DNA of 64,000 nucleotides from JAVBQJ01 sp031549115 (GTDB lineage Bacteria; Verrucomicrobiota; Lentisphaeria; Victivallales; Victivallaceae): contig JAVBQJ010000071.1 in assembly GCA_031549115.1 (NCBI GenBank), positions 1 to 64,000 of the forward strand, written 5' to 3'. The translations under genes and the position numbers were made by a program. Shown here one piece after another: positions 1 through 8,335 of this stretch (its first letter is position 1; the number at the start of each line of letters is the position of its first letter). The notes beneath the pieces are model-generated. The model was given only the letters and a program-made list of their open reading frames with translations, ran no database searches and was not told the origin of the DNA.

Positions 1-145
1 GGCGCCGGCACCGCCGGCGCTGAGGGGGTCGGTCACGAAAATGCGGTAGCGTTTTCGTGGCCGAAGGGAGTTTTTGGCGCCACTTGGCGGCCCAAACGTG
101 ATGCCGAGCGGCCGAGCGATGCGGGGGGATGGGGGGCGGCCCCCC
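1..145 (-). repeat. Structured intergenic repeat, family A copy 1 (cut by left edge)
   Basis: Read on the minus strand, this stretch carries the same ordered helices as the copies at 146-430, 31440-31935 and 57660-58137: a C/G-rich hairpin, an interrupted GCCGCC/GGCG stem, and the CCCCCTCAG block with a GCGCCGGC-GGT-GCCGGCGC hairpin. Positions 1-75 are the reverse complement of 201-274 with only two mismatches and one unpaired end base, so copies 1 and 2 lie head to head. The element runs off the left edge. No convincing gene is present; open frames here reflect GC-rich sequence. Confidence 0.7.
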
Positions 146-430
146 TTCCCCCCGGTTCGCTGGGCGTCTGGGCTACAGGTTTTGCCCCCAATTTGGCGGA
201 AAAAACTCCCTTCGGCCACGAAAACGCTACCGAATTTTCGTTACCGACCCCCTCAGCGCCGGCGGTGCCGGCGCCGTTCGCCGGGGGGGCTCCGGCCGCG
301 CTCCTTGATTGCAGCTTCGCGCAATCAATTCCTAGCTGGCCAGGTCGCGCCTGACCGGCGCTCCCCCGTGCGCGCTCACAAGTGGGCGGTTGGCGTTAGG
401 AAGGATCGTCGGGCGGCGGCCTTCCGAGGT
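146..430 (+). repeat. Structured intergenic repeat, family A copy 2
   Basis: Shares its order of conserved blocks with the two long copies at 31440 and 57660 (reverse). Visible helices are the CCCCC...GGGGG clamp around a GCGCCGGC/GCCGGCGC hairpin (about 249-285) and the hairpin TTGATTGC...GCAATCAA (about 305-328), nested in an outer CCGGCC/GGCCAGG stem. The nested hairpin has entirely different base pairs in the other copies (TTGGCG/CGCCAA and TTGGCCGC/GCGGCCAA), which indicates selection for pairing. It is shorter than copies 3 and 4 and stops just before the 3' end of the inhibitor gene. Confidence 0.72.
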
Positions 431-447
431 CGCGACACCGGCGGACG

Positions 448-852
448 TTACTTCACTTCGATCCGGTATTCCATTTTGGCATCGGTCGCCGGATCGAGCT
501 CCTCCCAGGGGCGGAAGTAGTAGCATGAAACGATGGCTTCGCCCGGGGCGAGCGCTTTCAACTGAAACCGGATCTCCCCGGGAGCCCCGACCAAATTGCC
601 GGAGGGGGGAGTGAATTCTTTGGATTCAAGCTTCAGCACCGGGGCGCCGGAGGCGTTGGTACTCGGGTTGAACAATTCCCATTGGTAGCCGGTGGTGGGG
701 TTGGCCGCCAGCACGATGGCGATCTCTTCGCCGACCGCGGCGACAATGGTTTCGCCGTTGTTTTTCTCGTTCAATACCGTGGCGGGAGCGTTCGAAAAAA
801 CGCCGCACCCGGCCAACAACGGCAACAACAATGACATCCATACATACTTCAT
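448..852 (-). CDS. Chagasin-type (I42) cysteine protease inhibitor lipoprotein
   Basis: This 134-residue secreted protein probably inhibits papain-type cysteine proteases at the cell surface. The N-terminus is a lipoprotein signal: a hydrophobic stretch ending in the lipobox LLAGC (Cys about residue 16). The mature part carries the three loops known to enter the protease cleft in the I42 family: NPTTGY (about 52-57), a Gly-containing VGAPGE segment in the middle, and RPWE near the C-terminus. Length fits the family. The start is supported by GGGAGGT six bases upstream of ATG. The gene stands alone between repeat A copy 2 and the DUF2293 gene, so nothing local identifies the target protease. 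Family assignment is firm from motifs; the substrate is unknown. Confidence 0.85.
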   Translation of the reverse strand: MKYVWMSLLLPLLAGCGVFSNAPATVLNEKNNGETIVAAVGEEIAIVLAANPTTGYQWELFNPSTNASGAPVLKLESKEFTPPSGNLVGAPGEIRFQLKALAPGEAIVSCYYFRPWEELDPATDAKMEYRIEVK

Positions 853-905
853 ACATACCTCCCTGGGGTGAATTTGCGTGATTGTTTAGAAATTTTATTC
901 CGCTT

Positions 906-1598
906 TTATGATTCGTTTTTGGAGGTCAACGCCTGTGCCAGCGGGCAGGTGCTTTCGTTCACCTCGGCTCCGGCACGGTAGCGCGCCAGCAGCACGCGCG
1001 ACCGCTCCGCCAGTTTGCGCCGCACCTCCCGGCGTTCGCCCTTGATCCGGGCGATGCTCATGTGGTCGTAAGCCGTGGTCTGGTGGCGCATCCACGCGAT
1101 CACCGCCGCTTCCGCCCGCCGCTCCACCGGAATCCGTTCCGTCCGGGCGACCGTGCCGCTGCCGACCGGGACCGCATGACGGGTCACCGCTTCGGCGAAC
1201 TGCCCGGCCAACGCCTGCCAGCGCGGCGCGAATGCCAGAAACTGCAACACCGCGTCCTTGAAATCATCCTCGTATTGCTCTTGCTTGCGTTCGCGGGCCT
1301 TGCGGCCGGCCTCCAGTTTTTTCTGATACGCCGGATCGCTGCGCTCCTGCGCCAGCTCCTGCCGGATGCGTTCCGCAATGGCGGCATCCGCCCACAAGCC
1401 CAACGCTTCCTGACGGTTTTTTCGGCGGTGCACCAGCACCCAATACTCGCCTGCCGCTTTCAGGCGGCGGGTCAGGCCGGGATCGCCGGCGGACACGAAA
1501 CCCCACCCCTTCGGGGGCGTCAGCTCCTTGCCCTCACGCAGCACCTTGCCGGTATGCTTCGATTCCCAGACGATGATTTCCGTCTTTTTCTCCGCCAT
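906..1598 (-). CDS. DUF2293 domain protein
   Basis: This 230-residue soluble protein has no signal peptide. The sequence contains the features I associate with DUF2293: an N-terminal part with GFVSAGDPGLTRRLKAAG, a central basic helical stretch, and the C-terminal conserved block with VGSGTVARTERIP, AVIAWMRHQTTAYD and KGERREVRRKLA. Its biochemical role is not known; the many Arg and Lys residues make nucleic-acid contact plausible, but that is inference. GAGGAG lies seven bases before the ATG. It ends well before the inhibitor gene and follows yjbQ in the reading direction only by position: this gene starts three bases from the yjbQ stop, so the two are probably co-transcribed with yjbQ first. 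Confidence 0.82.
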   Translation of the reverse strand: MAEKKTEIIVWESKHTGKVLREGKELTPPKGWGFVSAGDPGLTRRLKAAGEYWVLVHRRKNRQEALGLWADAAIAERIRQELAQERSDPAYQKKLEAGRKARERKQEQYEDDFKDAVLQFLAFAPRWQALAGQFAEAVTRHAVPVGSGTVARTERIPVERRAEAAVIAWMRHQTTAYDHMSIARIKGERREVRRKLAERSRVLLARYRAGAEVNESTCPLAQALTSKNES

Positions 1599-1601
1599 CC
1601 G

Positions 1602-2003
1602 TCACTCCTCGGCGCGCTGAAAATACAGATGCACCAGGCGTGAGCGCGGGCCGTCGAATTCACAAAGATAAATTCCCTGCCAGCTGCCGAGCACCAGCCG
1701 CCCGTTGCGGACCGGAACGGTTTCTGAAAACCCCATCATCGACGCCTTCAGGTGTGCCGCGCTGTTGCCTTCGGCGTGCCGGTAATAGCTTTCGCGTACC
1801 GGCACCAGCGCGTCCAGCTTGGCCAGCAAATCACGCCTGACATCCGGGTCGGCATTTTCGTTGATGGTGATTCCCGCGGTGGTGTGCGGACAGAAAATCT
1901 GACATACGCCGCACGCCAGATCCGCCGGAATCAGCCGCTCTATCGCCGCCGTGATATCGATGAGCTCGCAATCGCGGTTGGAGGAAATATTGAGAGTTGC
2001 CAT
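1602..2003 (-). CDS. yjbQ: YjbQ / UPF0047 family protein
   Basis: A 133-residue protein of the small YjbQ family (sometimes annotated as secondary thiamine-phosphate synthase). Family hallmarks are all present: HTTAGITINENADPDV (about 40-55), HAEGNSAAHLKAS (about 76-88) and the C-terminal LGSWQGIYLCEFDGPR. The conserved His and Asp residues form the presumed metal site. Members form trimers; the physiological function is unsettled, although some complement thiamine auxotrophs when overproduced. Start ATG has AGGAAT upstream. It lies between pilT and the DUF2293 gene on the same strand, 36 bases after pilT, and may belong to one transcript. Confidence 0.9.
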   Translation of the reverse strand: MATLNISSNRDCELIDITAAIERLIPADLACGVCQIFCPHTTAGITINENADPDVRRDLLAKLDALVPVRESYYRHAEGNSAAHLKASMMGFSETVPVRNGRLVLGSWQGIYLCEFDGPRSRLVHLYFQRAEE

Positions 2004-2039
2004 GTGTTTTATTCCTGTGACTGTCTTCCGCTGCCGGAC

Positions 2040-3134
2040 TTAACCGATGATACCGCCGTTGCCGCTGGAGAGGAAGATACCTTCGAAGTTCATCCGCAGC
2101 CCTTCCGGGTTGTCGGAGGCTTCGATGGCGTCCTCTTCGGTGACGATGCCGTTGTTCACCAGATCGAGCAGACATTGGTTGAAGGTGAGCATCCCCTCCT
2201 GGCGCCCGGCTTCGACCGCGGCGGGCAGGCGCTCGAGACGGTCCTCCTGCAAGAGCTTGGTGACGATCGGGCTGTTGAGCATGATTTCGCAGGCGGGAGC
2301 GCGGCCTTTGCCCTCGGCGCGGGGCACGAGCCGCTGGGAGATCACCGCCCTGAGGTTGATGGCCAATGCTTCCCGGATCGGTTCCTGTTCGGCTTTTTCG
2401 TAGAAGTCGAGAATACGGTTGATCGTCTGGGTGGCGTTGGACGCGTGCAGCGTCGAAATCACCAGGTGCCCGGTGTCGGCGGCCTGCAACGCGGCGTCGA
2501 AGCTTTCGCGGTCGCGCATTTCACCGACCATGATGACGTCGGGGTCCTGGCGCAATGCGTGCTTCAGGGCGCTGCCGAAGGAAATCGTATCGATGCCGAC
2601 CTCCCGCTGTTCGAAAATACTCTGCTTGTCTTCGAATTCGTATTCGATCGGGTCCTCGATGGTGATGATGTGGCTGCGCTTGATCTGGTTGATGTGTTCG
2701 AGCATCGCCGCCAGCGTCGTCGATTTCCCGCTCCCGGTGGTCCCGGTCATGATGATGATGCCGCGCGGCATTTCGGCGATGCGCTCCAATGTATCCGGCA
2801 AACCGAGGTCGCCGACGCTCATCACCAGGTTTTTGACCCAGCGGAAGTTGATCGAAATGTAGTTGCGCTGCCGGTGGATGTTGACGCGGAAACGGCCCAC
2901 ATCGTCTTCGCGGTGCGACAGGTCGAGGTCGCCGGTTTCCCAGAACGAGGCGATCTGTTTCTCATTGGCGACTTCGCTCAGGAAGGTTTCGAGCAACGCG
3001 CGGTCGGGCGAAAAATCGCTGCTGAGGATTTCGCCGTCGATCCGGTACGCGACCGGACTGCCTTCTTTGATGTGGACGTCGGAGGCGTTCCCCGAGGTCG
3101 CCGCCGCCAGAACATGGTGTAACGAACTGATCAT
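2040..3134 (-). CDS. pilT: PilT-type twitching motility ATPase
   Basis: This 364-residue secretion ATPase would power retraction of type IV pilus-like filaments at the inner membrane. The N-terminal PAS-like module holds ASDVHIKEG and YRIDGE (about 18-35). The RecA-type domain carries Walker A GTTGSGKST (about 130-138), an Asp box with ITIEDPIEYEF, Walker B with VGEMRD (about 200) and the His box TGHLVISTLHA. The C-terminus SDNPEGLRMNFEGI matches PilT/PilU proteins. No pilin assembly genes are adjacent, but four pseudopilin-like genes occur in this window, so a filament machine exists somewhere in the genome. A distinction between PilT and PilU cannot be made from sequence alone. Confidence 0.92.
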   Translation of the reverse strand: MISSLHHVLAAATSGNASDVHIKEGSPVAYRIDGEILSSDFSPDRALLETFLSEVANEKQIASFWETGDLDLSHREDDVGRFRVNIHRQRNYISINFRWVKNLVMSVGDLGLPDTLERIAEMPRGIIIMTGTTGSGKSTTLAAMLEHINQIKRSHIITIEDPIEYEFEDKQSIFEQREVGIDTISFGSALKHALRQDPDVIMVGEMRDRESFDAALQAADTGHLVISTLHASNATQTINRILDFYEKAEQEPIREALAINLRAVISQRLVPRAEGKGRAPACEIMLNSPIVTKLLQEDRLERLPAAVEAGRQEGMLTFNQCLLDLVNNGIVTEEDAIEASDNPEGLRMNFEGIFLSSGNGGIIG

Positions 3135-3169
3135 AAATATTCTTCTCCGTTTTAGATAAAAAAACCAGC

Positions 3170-3889
3170 TTATTTTCGATAGGTCTGCATCAATGCCGTC
3201 ATTTCCGCCACTGCCTGGTAAATGCCGGTGAATACCGCCCGCGCCACGATGGAGTGGCCGATATTCAACTCGTTCAAGTGCGGCACCCGCAGGATTCCGG
3301 CGATATTGACGTAATCGATGCCGTGCCCGGCATTCACTTTCAACCCCAGTCCATGCGCCAGCTCCGCTCCCGCGATCAGGCGGTCGAGCTCCTGCATCTG
3401 CTCATGACCGGAGGTGTTGGAAAAACGGCCGGTGTGCATTTCAATGTAATCGGCGCCGGATTCCGCCGCCGCCCGGATCTGTTCGGATTCCGGGTCGATG
3501 AACAGACTGACGATGATCCCGGCGGCGTGGAGTTCGCGCACCGCGTTGGCGACGACCGGCGCGTGGCCGGCGATATCGAGCCCGCCCTCGGTGGTGAGTT
3601 CGGCCCGCTTTTCCGGGACCAGGCAACAGCTGTGCGGACACAGCGCCGCCGCAATATCCAGCATTTCGGCGGTGACCGCCATTTCCATATTCAGACGCCT
3701 GACTTTCGCCTTCAACGCGGTCATGTCCGCGTCCTGGATGTGGCGGCGGTCCTCGCGCAGATGCGCGGTGATGCCCCAGGCGCCGGCCTCTTCGCAGAGC
3801 AGAGCGGCCGCCACCGGATCGGGCACGGGCGCCCGCCGCGCCTGCCGCAGCGTCGCCACATGGTCGACATTGACTCCCAGATTCAACAT
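3170..3889 (-). CDS. pdxJ: Pyridoxine 5'-phosphate synthase
   Basis: The 239-residue TIM-barrel enzyme condenses 1-deoxyxylulose 5-phosphate with 3-amino-2-oxopropyl phosphate, the last step of the DXP-dependent vitamin B6 pathway in the cytosol. Typical motifs are LGVNVDHVATLRQAR at the N-terminus, GITAHLREDRRHI (about 35-47), FIDPE, and the C-terminal LNIGHSIVARAVF. Length matches the family (about 240). A longer frame extends upstream, but the start at 3889 is chosen because GGAGGTG precedes it and because homology begins at MLNLGVNVDHV. It overlaps the end of the upstream TIM-barrel-like gene by seven bases, so the two are translationally linked. Confidence 0.95.
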   Translation of the reverse strand: MLNLGVNVDHVATLRQARRAPVPDPVAAALLCEEAGAWGITAHLREDRRHIQDADMTALKAKVRRLNMEMAVTAEMLDIAAALCPHSCCLVPEKRAELTTEGGLDIAGHAPVVANAVRELHAAGIIVSLFIDPESEQIRAAAESGADYIEMHTGRFSNTSGHEQMQELDRLIAGAELAHGLGLKVNAGHGIDYVNIAGILRVPHLNELNIGHSIVARAVFTGIYQAVAEMTALMQTYRK

Positions 3890-4710
3890 ACTTTCACCTC
3901 CTCTTTTGCTCCCCGGATGTTCTGGGTGAGCTCGGAAGCGAGTTCTTGCACGATCCGGAGCTCGCCGTTCAGCGCGGTACGCTGAATGCATACCGGGCTG
4001 GCGAACACCGTCACCGGCAACCCATAACGGATCACAGGACGGATATAATCGATCAAATGTTTGGCCACCAGCCGGTTGCCCAGCTCGGGCTCGTAATGAA
4101 AACGCAGGATGCCGATGTCGAAACGCCAGGTTTCGAGGAAACGGATCAATTCGGCTTCGCGCCCCGCGCATTCATGAATATACAAATCCACCGCGAGCTT
4201 GAGCCGCGGGTGGCGGAAACACTTCCATACGGTGTGGTAATGCTCGCAACTGCCTCCGAACGCGGGCAGCCGCAGCGACAGATACAACAAAAGTCCGCAC
4301 TCCTCCAATGGCTGATAGAATCCCGGTATGGTCCGGGTCAACAGCCCGCGGTATTCCGGGTCCCGCCCGGCATGGTCCAGGTCGAAGTCGGCCGACGCAT
4401 GGCCGATGCCATGGTGTGCCGCCAGCCGCAGCCGTTCCCGGAAGCGCTCCTTGAATTCGTCGAAAATGCGCCCCCGCTCGCTCGCCGCCTGGCGGATGAA
4501 CCCCGCCGGCATCAGGCTGCGGACACCGATTTCGACGTTCCATGCCCGGAGCGCATTCTGCCAGGCCTCGGGAAAGGGCAGGGCGCAACCCGGGATCTCG
4601 AGATGCTGCAGGCCCCGCAGAGGAGCCGGAGCCCACTCCGGGACCAGCGGTTCCCATCGCTCCGGATAATCCAGGGAAATTCCCAGATTGATATCATGCG
4701 GCTCGGTCAT
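3883..4710 (-). CDS. Unknown protein, possibly xylose-isomerase-like TIM barrel
   Basis: A 275-residue soluble protein that I do not recognise. It starts with a strand-like NLGISLDYPERW and contains several short His/Asp/Glu segments (GIGHASADFDLDH, CGLLLYLSLRLP, LAVDLYIHECAG, IGILRFHYEPE) spaced like the strand ends of a TIM barrel, as in sugar-phosphate isomerase/epimerase proteins. This fold idea is inference from pattern, not a firm match. The gene immediately precedes pdxJ and overlaps it by seven bases, and it follows ribE by 24 bases, which suggests one cofactor-related transcript; no catalytic role can be assigned. Confidence 0.7.
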   Translation of the reverse strand: MTEPHDINLGISLDYPERWEPLVPEWAPAPLRGLQHLEIPGCALPFPEAWQNALRAWNVEIGVRSLMPAGFIRQAASERGRIFDEFKERFRERLRLAAHHGIGHASADFDLDHAGRDPEYRGLLTRTIPGFYQPLEECGLLLYLSLRLPAFGGSCEHYHTVWKCFRHPRLKLAVDLYIHECAGREAELIRFLETWRFDIGILRFHYEPELGNRLVAKHLIDYIRPVIRYGLPVTVFASPVCIQRTALNGELRIVQELASELTQNIRGAKEEVKVC

Positions 4711-4734
4711 CTATCTCGCTTCCATCGTCGCTTC

Positions 4735-5385
4735 TCAAATAAATCCTGCTTCATGCAGGGTTGCCATCGTGATTCCGGCGTCCGGGCCGCGGAAACCCTC
4801 CAGCTGCCGCCGGACGTATTTGCCGAGCAGATCGGTCTCCAGATTGACCGGCGTTCCCGGCGCCCGGGCCTCCAATGCCGTATCCTGCAGCGTCACCGGG
4901 ATCAGGCAGACCGAAAAACGCCCCGCCGTCACCGTCGCCACCGTCAACGACACCCCGTCGATGGCGATACTGCCCTTTTCCACCACCAGCGGTGCGTATT
5001 CGTCCGGAAGCGCGACGGTCAATTCGAAGTCGCCGCTCCCCAGCCGCCGCAATTCCAGTACCGGTGCCGTGGCATCGACGTGGCCGGTGACAATATGCCC
5101 GCCGAGCCGGTCGCCGAGCCGGAGCGCCCGTTCCAGATTGACCGTCGCTCCCGTCGGCAGCGTGCCGAGGTTGCTGCGGTCCAGCGTCTCCGCCAGGGTG
5201 TGAAACACCAGCGAGCCGTCGCTTTCGGCCTGCTCCAAGGTCAGACAAACACCGTTGATCGCGATGCTTTCGCCATATTTGGGCTCCTCGAGCCGCCGTT
5301 GGGGGCGCACAACCAGCTTCCCGGCGCTGCCGGAGCGCTGGCGCGCGCGCAATATACCGGTGGTCTCGATCAAGCCTGTGAACAT
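4735..5385 (-). CDS. ribE: Riboflavin synthase alpha chain
   Basis: The 216-residue enzyme dismutates two 6,7-dimethyl-8-ribityllumazine molecules to riboflavin. It has the two internally repeated lumazine-binding barrels: MFTGLIETTG, then INGVCLT and LERALRLGDRLGGHIVTGHVD in the first half, and SIAIDGVSLTVATV and VNLETDLLGKYVRRQ in the second. Length fits (about 210-220). A longer frame exists, but the start at 5385 gives the canonical MFTGLIE N-terminus and has AAGGAA upstream. It overlaps the end of the upstream synthase gene by 16 bases. No FMN riboswitch is possible in that overlap, and no other rib genes are nearby. Confidence 0.94.
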   Translation of the reverse strand: MFTGLIETTGILRARQRSGSAGKLVVRPQRRLEEPKYGESIAINGVCLTLEQAESDGSLVFHTLAETLDRSNLGTLPTGATVNLERALRLGDRLGGHIVTGHVDATAPVLELRRLGSGDFELTVALPDEYAPLVVEKGSIAIDGVSLTVATVTAGRFSVCLIPVTLQDTALEARAPGTPVNLETDLLGKYVRRQLEGFRGPDAGITMATLHEAGFI

Positions 5386-6938
5386 GACTGTTCCTTTTCC
5401 AGCCGGGCCAATACCAGATTCATCATCTTTTCGGTGGCCAATACCGCGGCCGTCGTCTGGTCGGAGTCGACGGCGGTGGTCACCAGGCTGGGCCGATCGC
5501 AACCGCCCTCCCAGGTGATCGTGGTTTCCACCAGCGCGTCGGTCTTCCCGCCCGGGGGGATCCGCACTTCGTAATCCAGCAGCTTCGGCAGAGTGAAGCC
5601 GAGCTCCTTCATGGCTTTGCGCAACGCCTTGACCAGCGCGTCGTAACCGCCGTCGCCGTTGGAGTGCGCGGCAATGATCTGCCCCTTGTAATCCAGTTCG
5701 ACGCTGGCGTGCGGCGTCGACTTATGACTTGAAAGCACCTGATAATCGGTGATTTTGATCTTCTCGTCCAGCGGGGCGCGCAACACGGCGCCGATGATGA
5801 ACGGCAGGTCCGCCGGTGTCACCTGCTTCTTTTTGTCGCCGAGCCGGACGATTTCCTGCAATACCTTTTTGCGGGCCTCTTCGGTCAATTCCAAACCGAG
5901 GGCTTCCAGATTTTTGTCCAGCGAAGCCTTGCCGGCGAGCTTGCCCAGCGCATACCCGCGCTGGCGGCTGAAGCGCTCCGGCAGCAGCTTATTGGCATAC
6001 AGATTGCCTTTTTTGTCGCCGTCGGCATGGACGCCGCAGGTCTGGGTGAATACATCGGTACCCACGACCGGGGTATTCCAGGCGTAACGCTTGCCGGAGA
6101 TGGTCTGCACCACCGAAGCGGCATGGTGCAGCTGTTTCTCGTTGATCCGGGTCTGGCGGTCGGTCATATCGTGAATCGCGACCACCGCCGGCGCCAACGC
6201 CTGGTTGCCGGTGCGTTCGCCGAGGCCGTTGATGGTGGTGTGAATGCCGGAAACGCCCTTGCGCACCGCGGTCAGGGTATTGGCGGTGACCATGCCGTAG
6301 TCGTTGTGGCCGTGGAAGTCGTAACGGACATCGCCGAAAGCCGCATACAGCCAGTCCAGATACAGCGCGGTCGCCTCCGGGTGCAGCACGCCGAGGGTAT
6401 CGGGCAGCATGATCCGGGCCACCGGCAGCTTCCGCAGTTCGCCGATCATTCGGTGCACATACGGGAAACTGTTGCGCATGCCGCTGGACCAGTCCTCTAA
6501 ATAGACGTTGACGGTGAGGCCGCGCGAAGCGGCGTATTCGATATCGCGCCGGACCGCGTCGAAGTGCTCCTCCGGCGTTTTCCGCAACTGGATGCGGCAG
6601 TGCTCCTCGGAGCCCTTGGTCAACATGTTGATGACTTTGCCGCCGCATTCGGCGATCCAATCGATCGATTTGCCGCCGTCGACGAAGCCGAGAATTTCCA
6701 TGGCGTCGAGGCAGCCGCGGGAGGCGGCCCATTCGAAAATGCCGCAGACGCTTTCCCGTTCTCCCTCGGAGGCCCGGGCCGACCCGATTTCCAGCCGGTC
6801 CACATGCAGTCTGGTGTACAAAAGGCGGGCGATCTGGAGCTTTTCACCCGGCGTAAATGCCACGCCCGGCGTTTGTTCGCCGTCACGCAGCGTGGTGTCC
6901 AGAACTTCAACATAACGATTGAATCTTGCTTTTTCCAT
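5370..6938 (-). CDS. Alpha-isopropylmalate / citramalate synthase family enzyme
   Basis: This enzyme of about 522 residues condenses acetyl-CoA with a 2-oxo acid (2-oxoisovalerate for leucine or pyruvate for isoleucine precursors). Domain order is an N-terminal DRE-TIM metallolyase barrel with DTTLRDGEQTPG, FHGHNDYG (metal His residues) and NGLGERTGN, a linker region, and a C-terminal LeuA-type regulatory domain (from about residue 400). Its substrate cannot be read from the sequence; many bacteria carry this long type under either name. An ATG 21 bases further upstream (6959) is possible, but homology begins at MEKARFN. The gene heads the minus-strand run leading into ribE, which it overlaps. 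Confidence 0.88.
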   Translation of the reverse strand: MEKARFNRYVEVLDTTLRDGEQTPGVAFTPGEKLQIARLLYTRLHVDRLEIGSARASEGERESVCGIFEWAASRGCLDAMEILGFVDGGKSIDWIAECGGKVINMLTKGSEEHCRIQLRKTPEEHFDAVRRDIEYAASRGLTVNVYLEDWSSGMRNSFPYVHRMIGELRKLPVARIMLPDTLGVLHPEATALYLDWLYAAFGDVRYDFHGHNDYGMVTANTLTAVRKGVSGIHTTINGLGERTGNQALAPAVVAIHDMTDRQTRINEKQLHHAASVVQTISGKRYAWNTPVVGTDVFTQTCGVHADGDKKGNLYANKLLPERFSRQRGYALGKLAGKASLDKNLEALGLELTEEARKKVLQEIVRLGDKKKQVTPADLPFIIGAVLRAPLDEKIKITDYQVLSSHKSTPHASVELDYKGQIIAAHSNGDGGYDALVKALRKAMKELGFTLPKLLDYEVRIPPGGKTDALVETTITWEGGCDRPSLVTTAVDSDQTTAAVLATEKMMNLVLARLEKEQSCSQA

Positions 6939-7021
6939 AATGTGATAAGATAGCGCCATTCGGGGATAATTTCAACCCCGTTTCCGGATTTTCTCGCCCG
7001 GATTGCGTCCCATTTTCGCGA

Positions 7022-7050
7022 TTGACAAACCCGGATTGCGGATGTATAGT
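7022..7050 (+). promoter_or_regulatory. Sigma-70-type promoter before the 7094 gene
   Basis: TTGACA at 7022-7027 and TATAGT at 7045-7050 are separated by exactly 17 bases. The predicted transcription start is near 7057, directly before the palindrome at 7064-7079. Confidence 0.82.
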
Positions 7051-7063
7051 AATTTGCCAACCA

Positions 7064-7079
7064 ATTTAAACGTTTAAAT
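7064..7079. promoter_or_regulatory. Palindromic operator (LacI-type centre)
   Basis: ATTTAAACGTTTAAAT is a perfect 16-base palindrome with a central CG, the shape typical of LacI-family operators. It lies just downstream of the predicted transcription start and 14 bases before the ATG of the 7094 gene, a position suited to repression. The cognate regulator is not obvious; the window's LacI protein at 54178 has different operators. Confidence 0.65.
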
Positions 7080-7093
7080 AGAGAGGTGAGTTC

Positions 7094-8323
7094 ATGAAAG
7101 ATTCCTTGTCTGCGGTGCGGGCGAATATGCGGTGGTTCCGGGAATCGGGGGTGATGATCCCGGCTTCCGGCGAATGGGGTGTGGCGGAGCGGGTGGCGGT
7201 TTTGGCGGGGAACAGCTCGGCGGAGCAGATTCTGCGCACCTTTCCGGCGTGGACGCTCCATGGCGATTGTGCGATTGTGGAGCAGCGCCGCAGCGATTGC
7301 TGTTTCGAAGCCGCGCTGCTGTTCCTGCTGGCGGCGGAGGTTACCGGGAGCGCCGAAGACCGGAAGACGGCGGAAAACATTCTCGACTTCCTGTATTTCC
7401 GCAGCGGTCTCTTGAACCGTTCCTATGAGGGCCTTCCGGCCGGGGTGTGGAACTGGACGCACATCTGCTGGTGCACCAGCTTCTGGTTCGACGACAACGG
7501 CTGGGTGGCGGCGCTGCAGATACTGATCGGGCTGCGTTATCCGGAGCTCGACCGGAAATACCAGTGCGTTCAGTGGGGGACGACGCTGGCGCGCGAACTG
7601 CTGACGGCGTTCAACCGTACCTTCGATCCGGCGCGCCTGGAAGAGCCGGAAAATGTGAACGATCCGGAGAAGCAATTCGCCGGCAAGCTGTCGCTGCCGC
7701 ATTGGGGCATGCCCCCGGTATGCGCCTTCCTGGCGGCATATGTGGTGGAAAAAGACCCGGTTTACCGTGAACCGGTCAAGCGTTACGCCGATTATGTGCT
7801 GAAGCGGGCGGGGGATTTCAATTCGAGCGAGCTGTCGTATGCGTTGATCGGAATGCCGTTGGCGGCGGAGTTGTTTCCGGAGGAACCGGTGTTCGCGGAG
7901 CTCTGCGACAAGCTGGCGGCAAATCTGGTCGGCAAAGCCGCGTCGTCGGGGACCGGCAATCTGCCGGCGGAGCATTATGAAACGCCGAACGGCGCTCATC
8001 TGGTGGACACGATTTACACCGCGAACTGGGCGCTGCTGGGCTTTGTCAACCTGGCGGGGTGGTCAAAGCGGCCGGAGCATTGGCAGGCGGCGCACGAATT
8101 GGCGCAGCTGCTGACGGATATTCAGGACACCAGTGGCGAACCGGCGTACCGGGGCTGCTGGCGCGGGATGTTCGACCTGAAGGCGGGCACATGGGGCGGC
8201 GGCAACTGCTACGAAGGCGGCGCCGGCAGCATTTATACCGGCTGGACGAACGCGCCGATCGCAATCGGCCTGCTGTTGGCCGCGGAAAACAAGAGTTTTG
8301 CGGATTTGATCAAACAAGCCTGA
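7094..8323 (+). CDS. Unknown protein, six-hairpin glycosidase-like
   Basis: A 409-residue protein without signal peptide. I do not recognise the family. The composition, with many Trp/Tyr/Phe-rich helices and short motifs such as CWCTSFWFDDNGW (about 122-134), KLSLPHWGMPP and the C-terminal GGGNCYEGGAGSIYTGWTN, resembles (alpha/alpha)6-barrel carbohydrate enzymes. AGGTGAG precedes the start. It is followed after 12 bases by an N-acylglucosamine 2-epimerase family gene and sits behind a strong promoter with a palindromic operator, so the pair is probably a small sugar-inducible operon. An epimerase- or hydrolase-like action on a sugar is inference only. Confidence 0.75.
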   Translation: MKDSLSAVRANMRWFRESGVMIPASGEWGVAERVAVLAGNSSAEQILRTFPAWTLHGDCAIVEQRRSDCCFEAALLFLLAAEVTGSAEDRKTAENILDFLYFRSGLLNRSYEGLPAGVWNWTHICWCTSFWFDDNGWVAALQILIGLRYPELDRKYQCVQWGTTLARELLTAFNRTFDPARLEEPENVNDPEKQFAGKLSLPHWGMPPVCAFLAAYVVEKDPVYREPVKRYADYVLKRAGDFNSSELSYALIGMPLAAELFPEEPVFAELCDKLAANLVGKAASSGTGNLPAEHYETPNGAHLVDTIYTANWALLGFVNLAGWSKRPEHWQAAHELAQLLTDIQDTSGEPAYRGCWRGMFDLKAGTWGGGNCYEGGAGSIYTGWTNAPIAIGLLLAAENKSFADLIKQA

Positions 8324-8335
8324 GGAGATAAACGA

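Noticed and set aside
1752..3122. Long plus-strand open frame of 456 residues
   Set aside because: Lies antisense to yjbQ and pilT, whose motifs are unmistakable; it is a GC-driven shadow frame.
5370..5502. Longer riboflavin synthase start at 5502
   Set aside because: Adds residues unlike the family and lies within the upstream synthase; the MFTGLIE start has a ribosome site.
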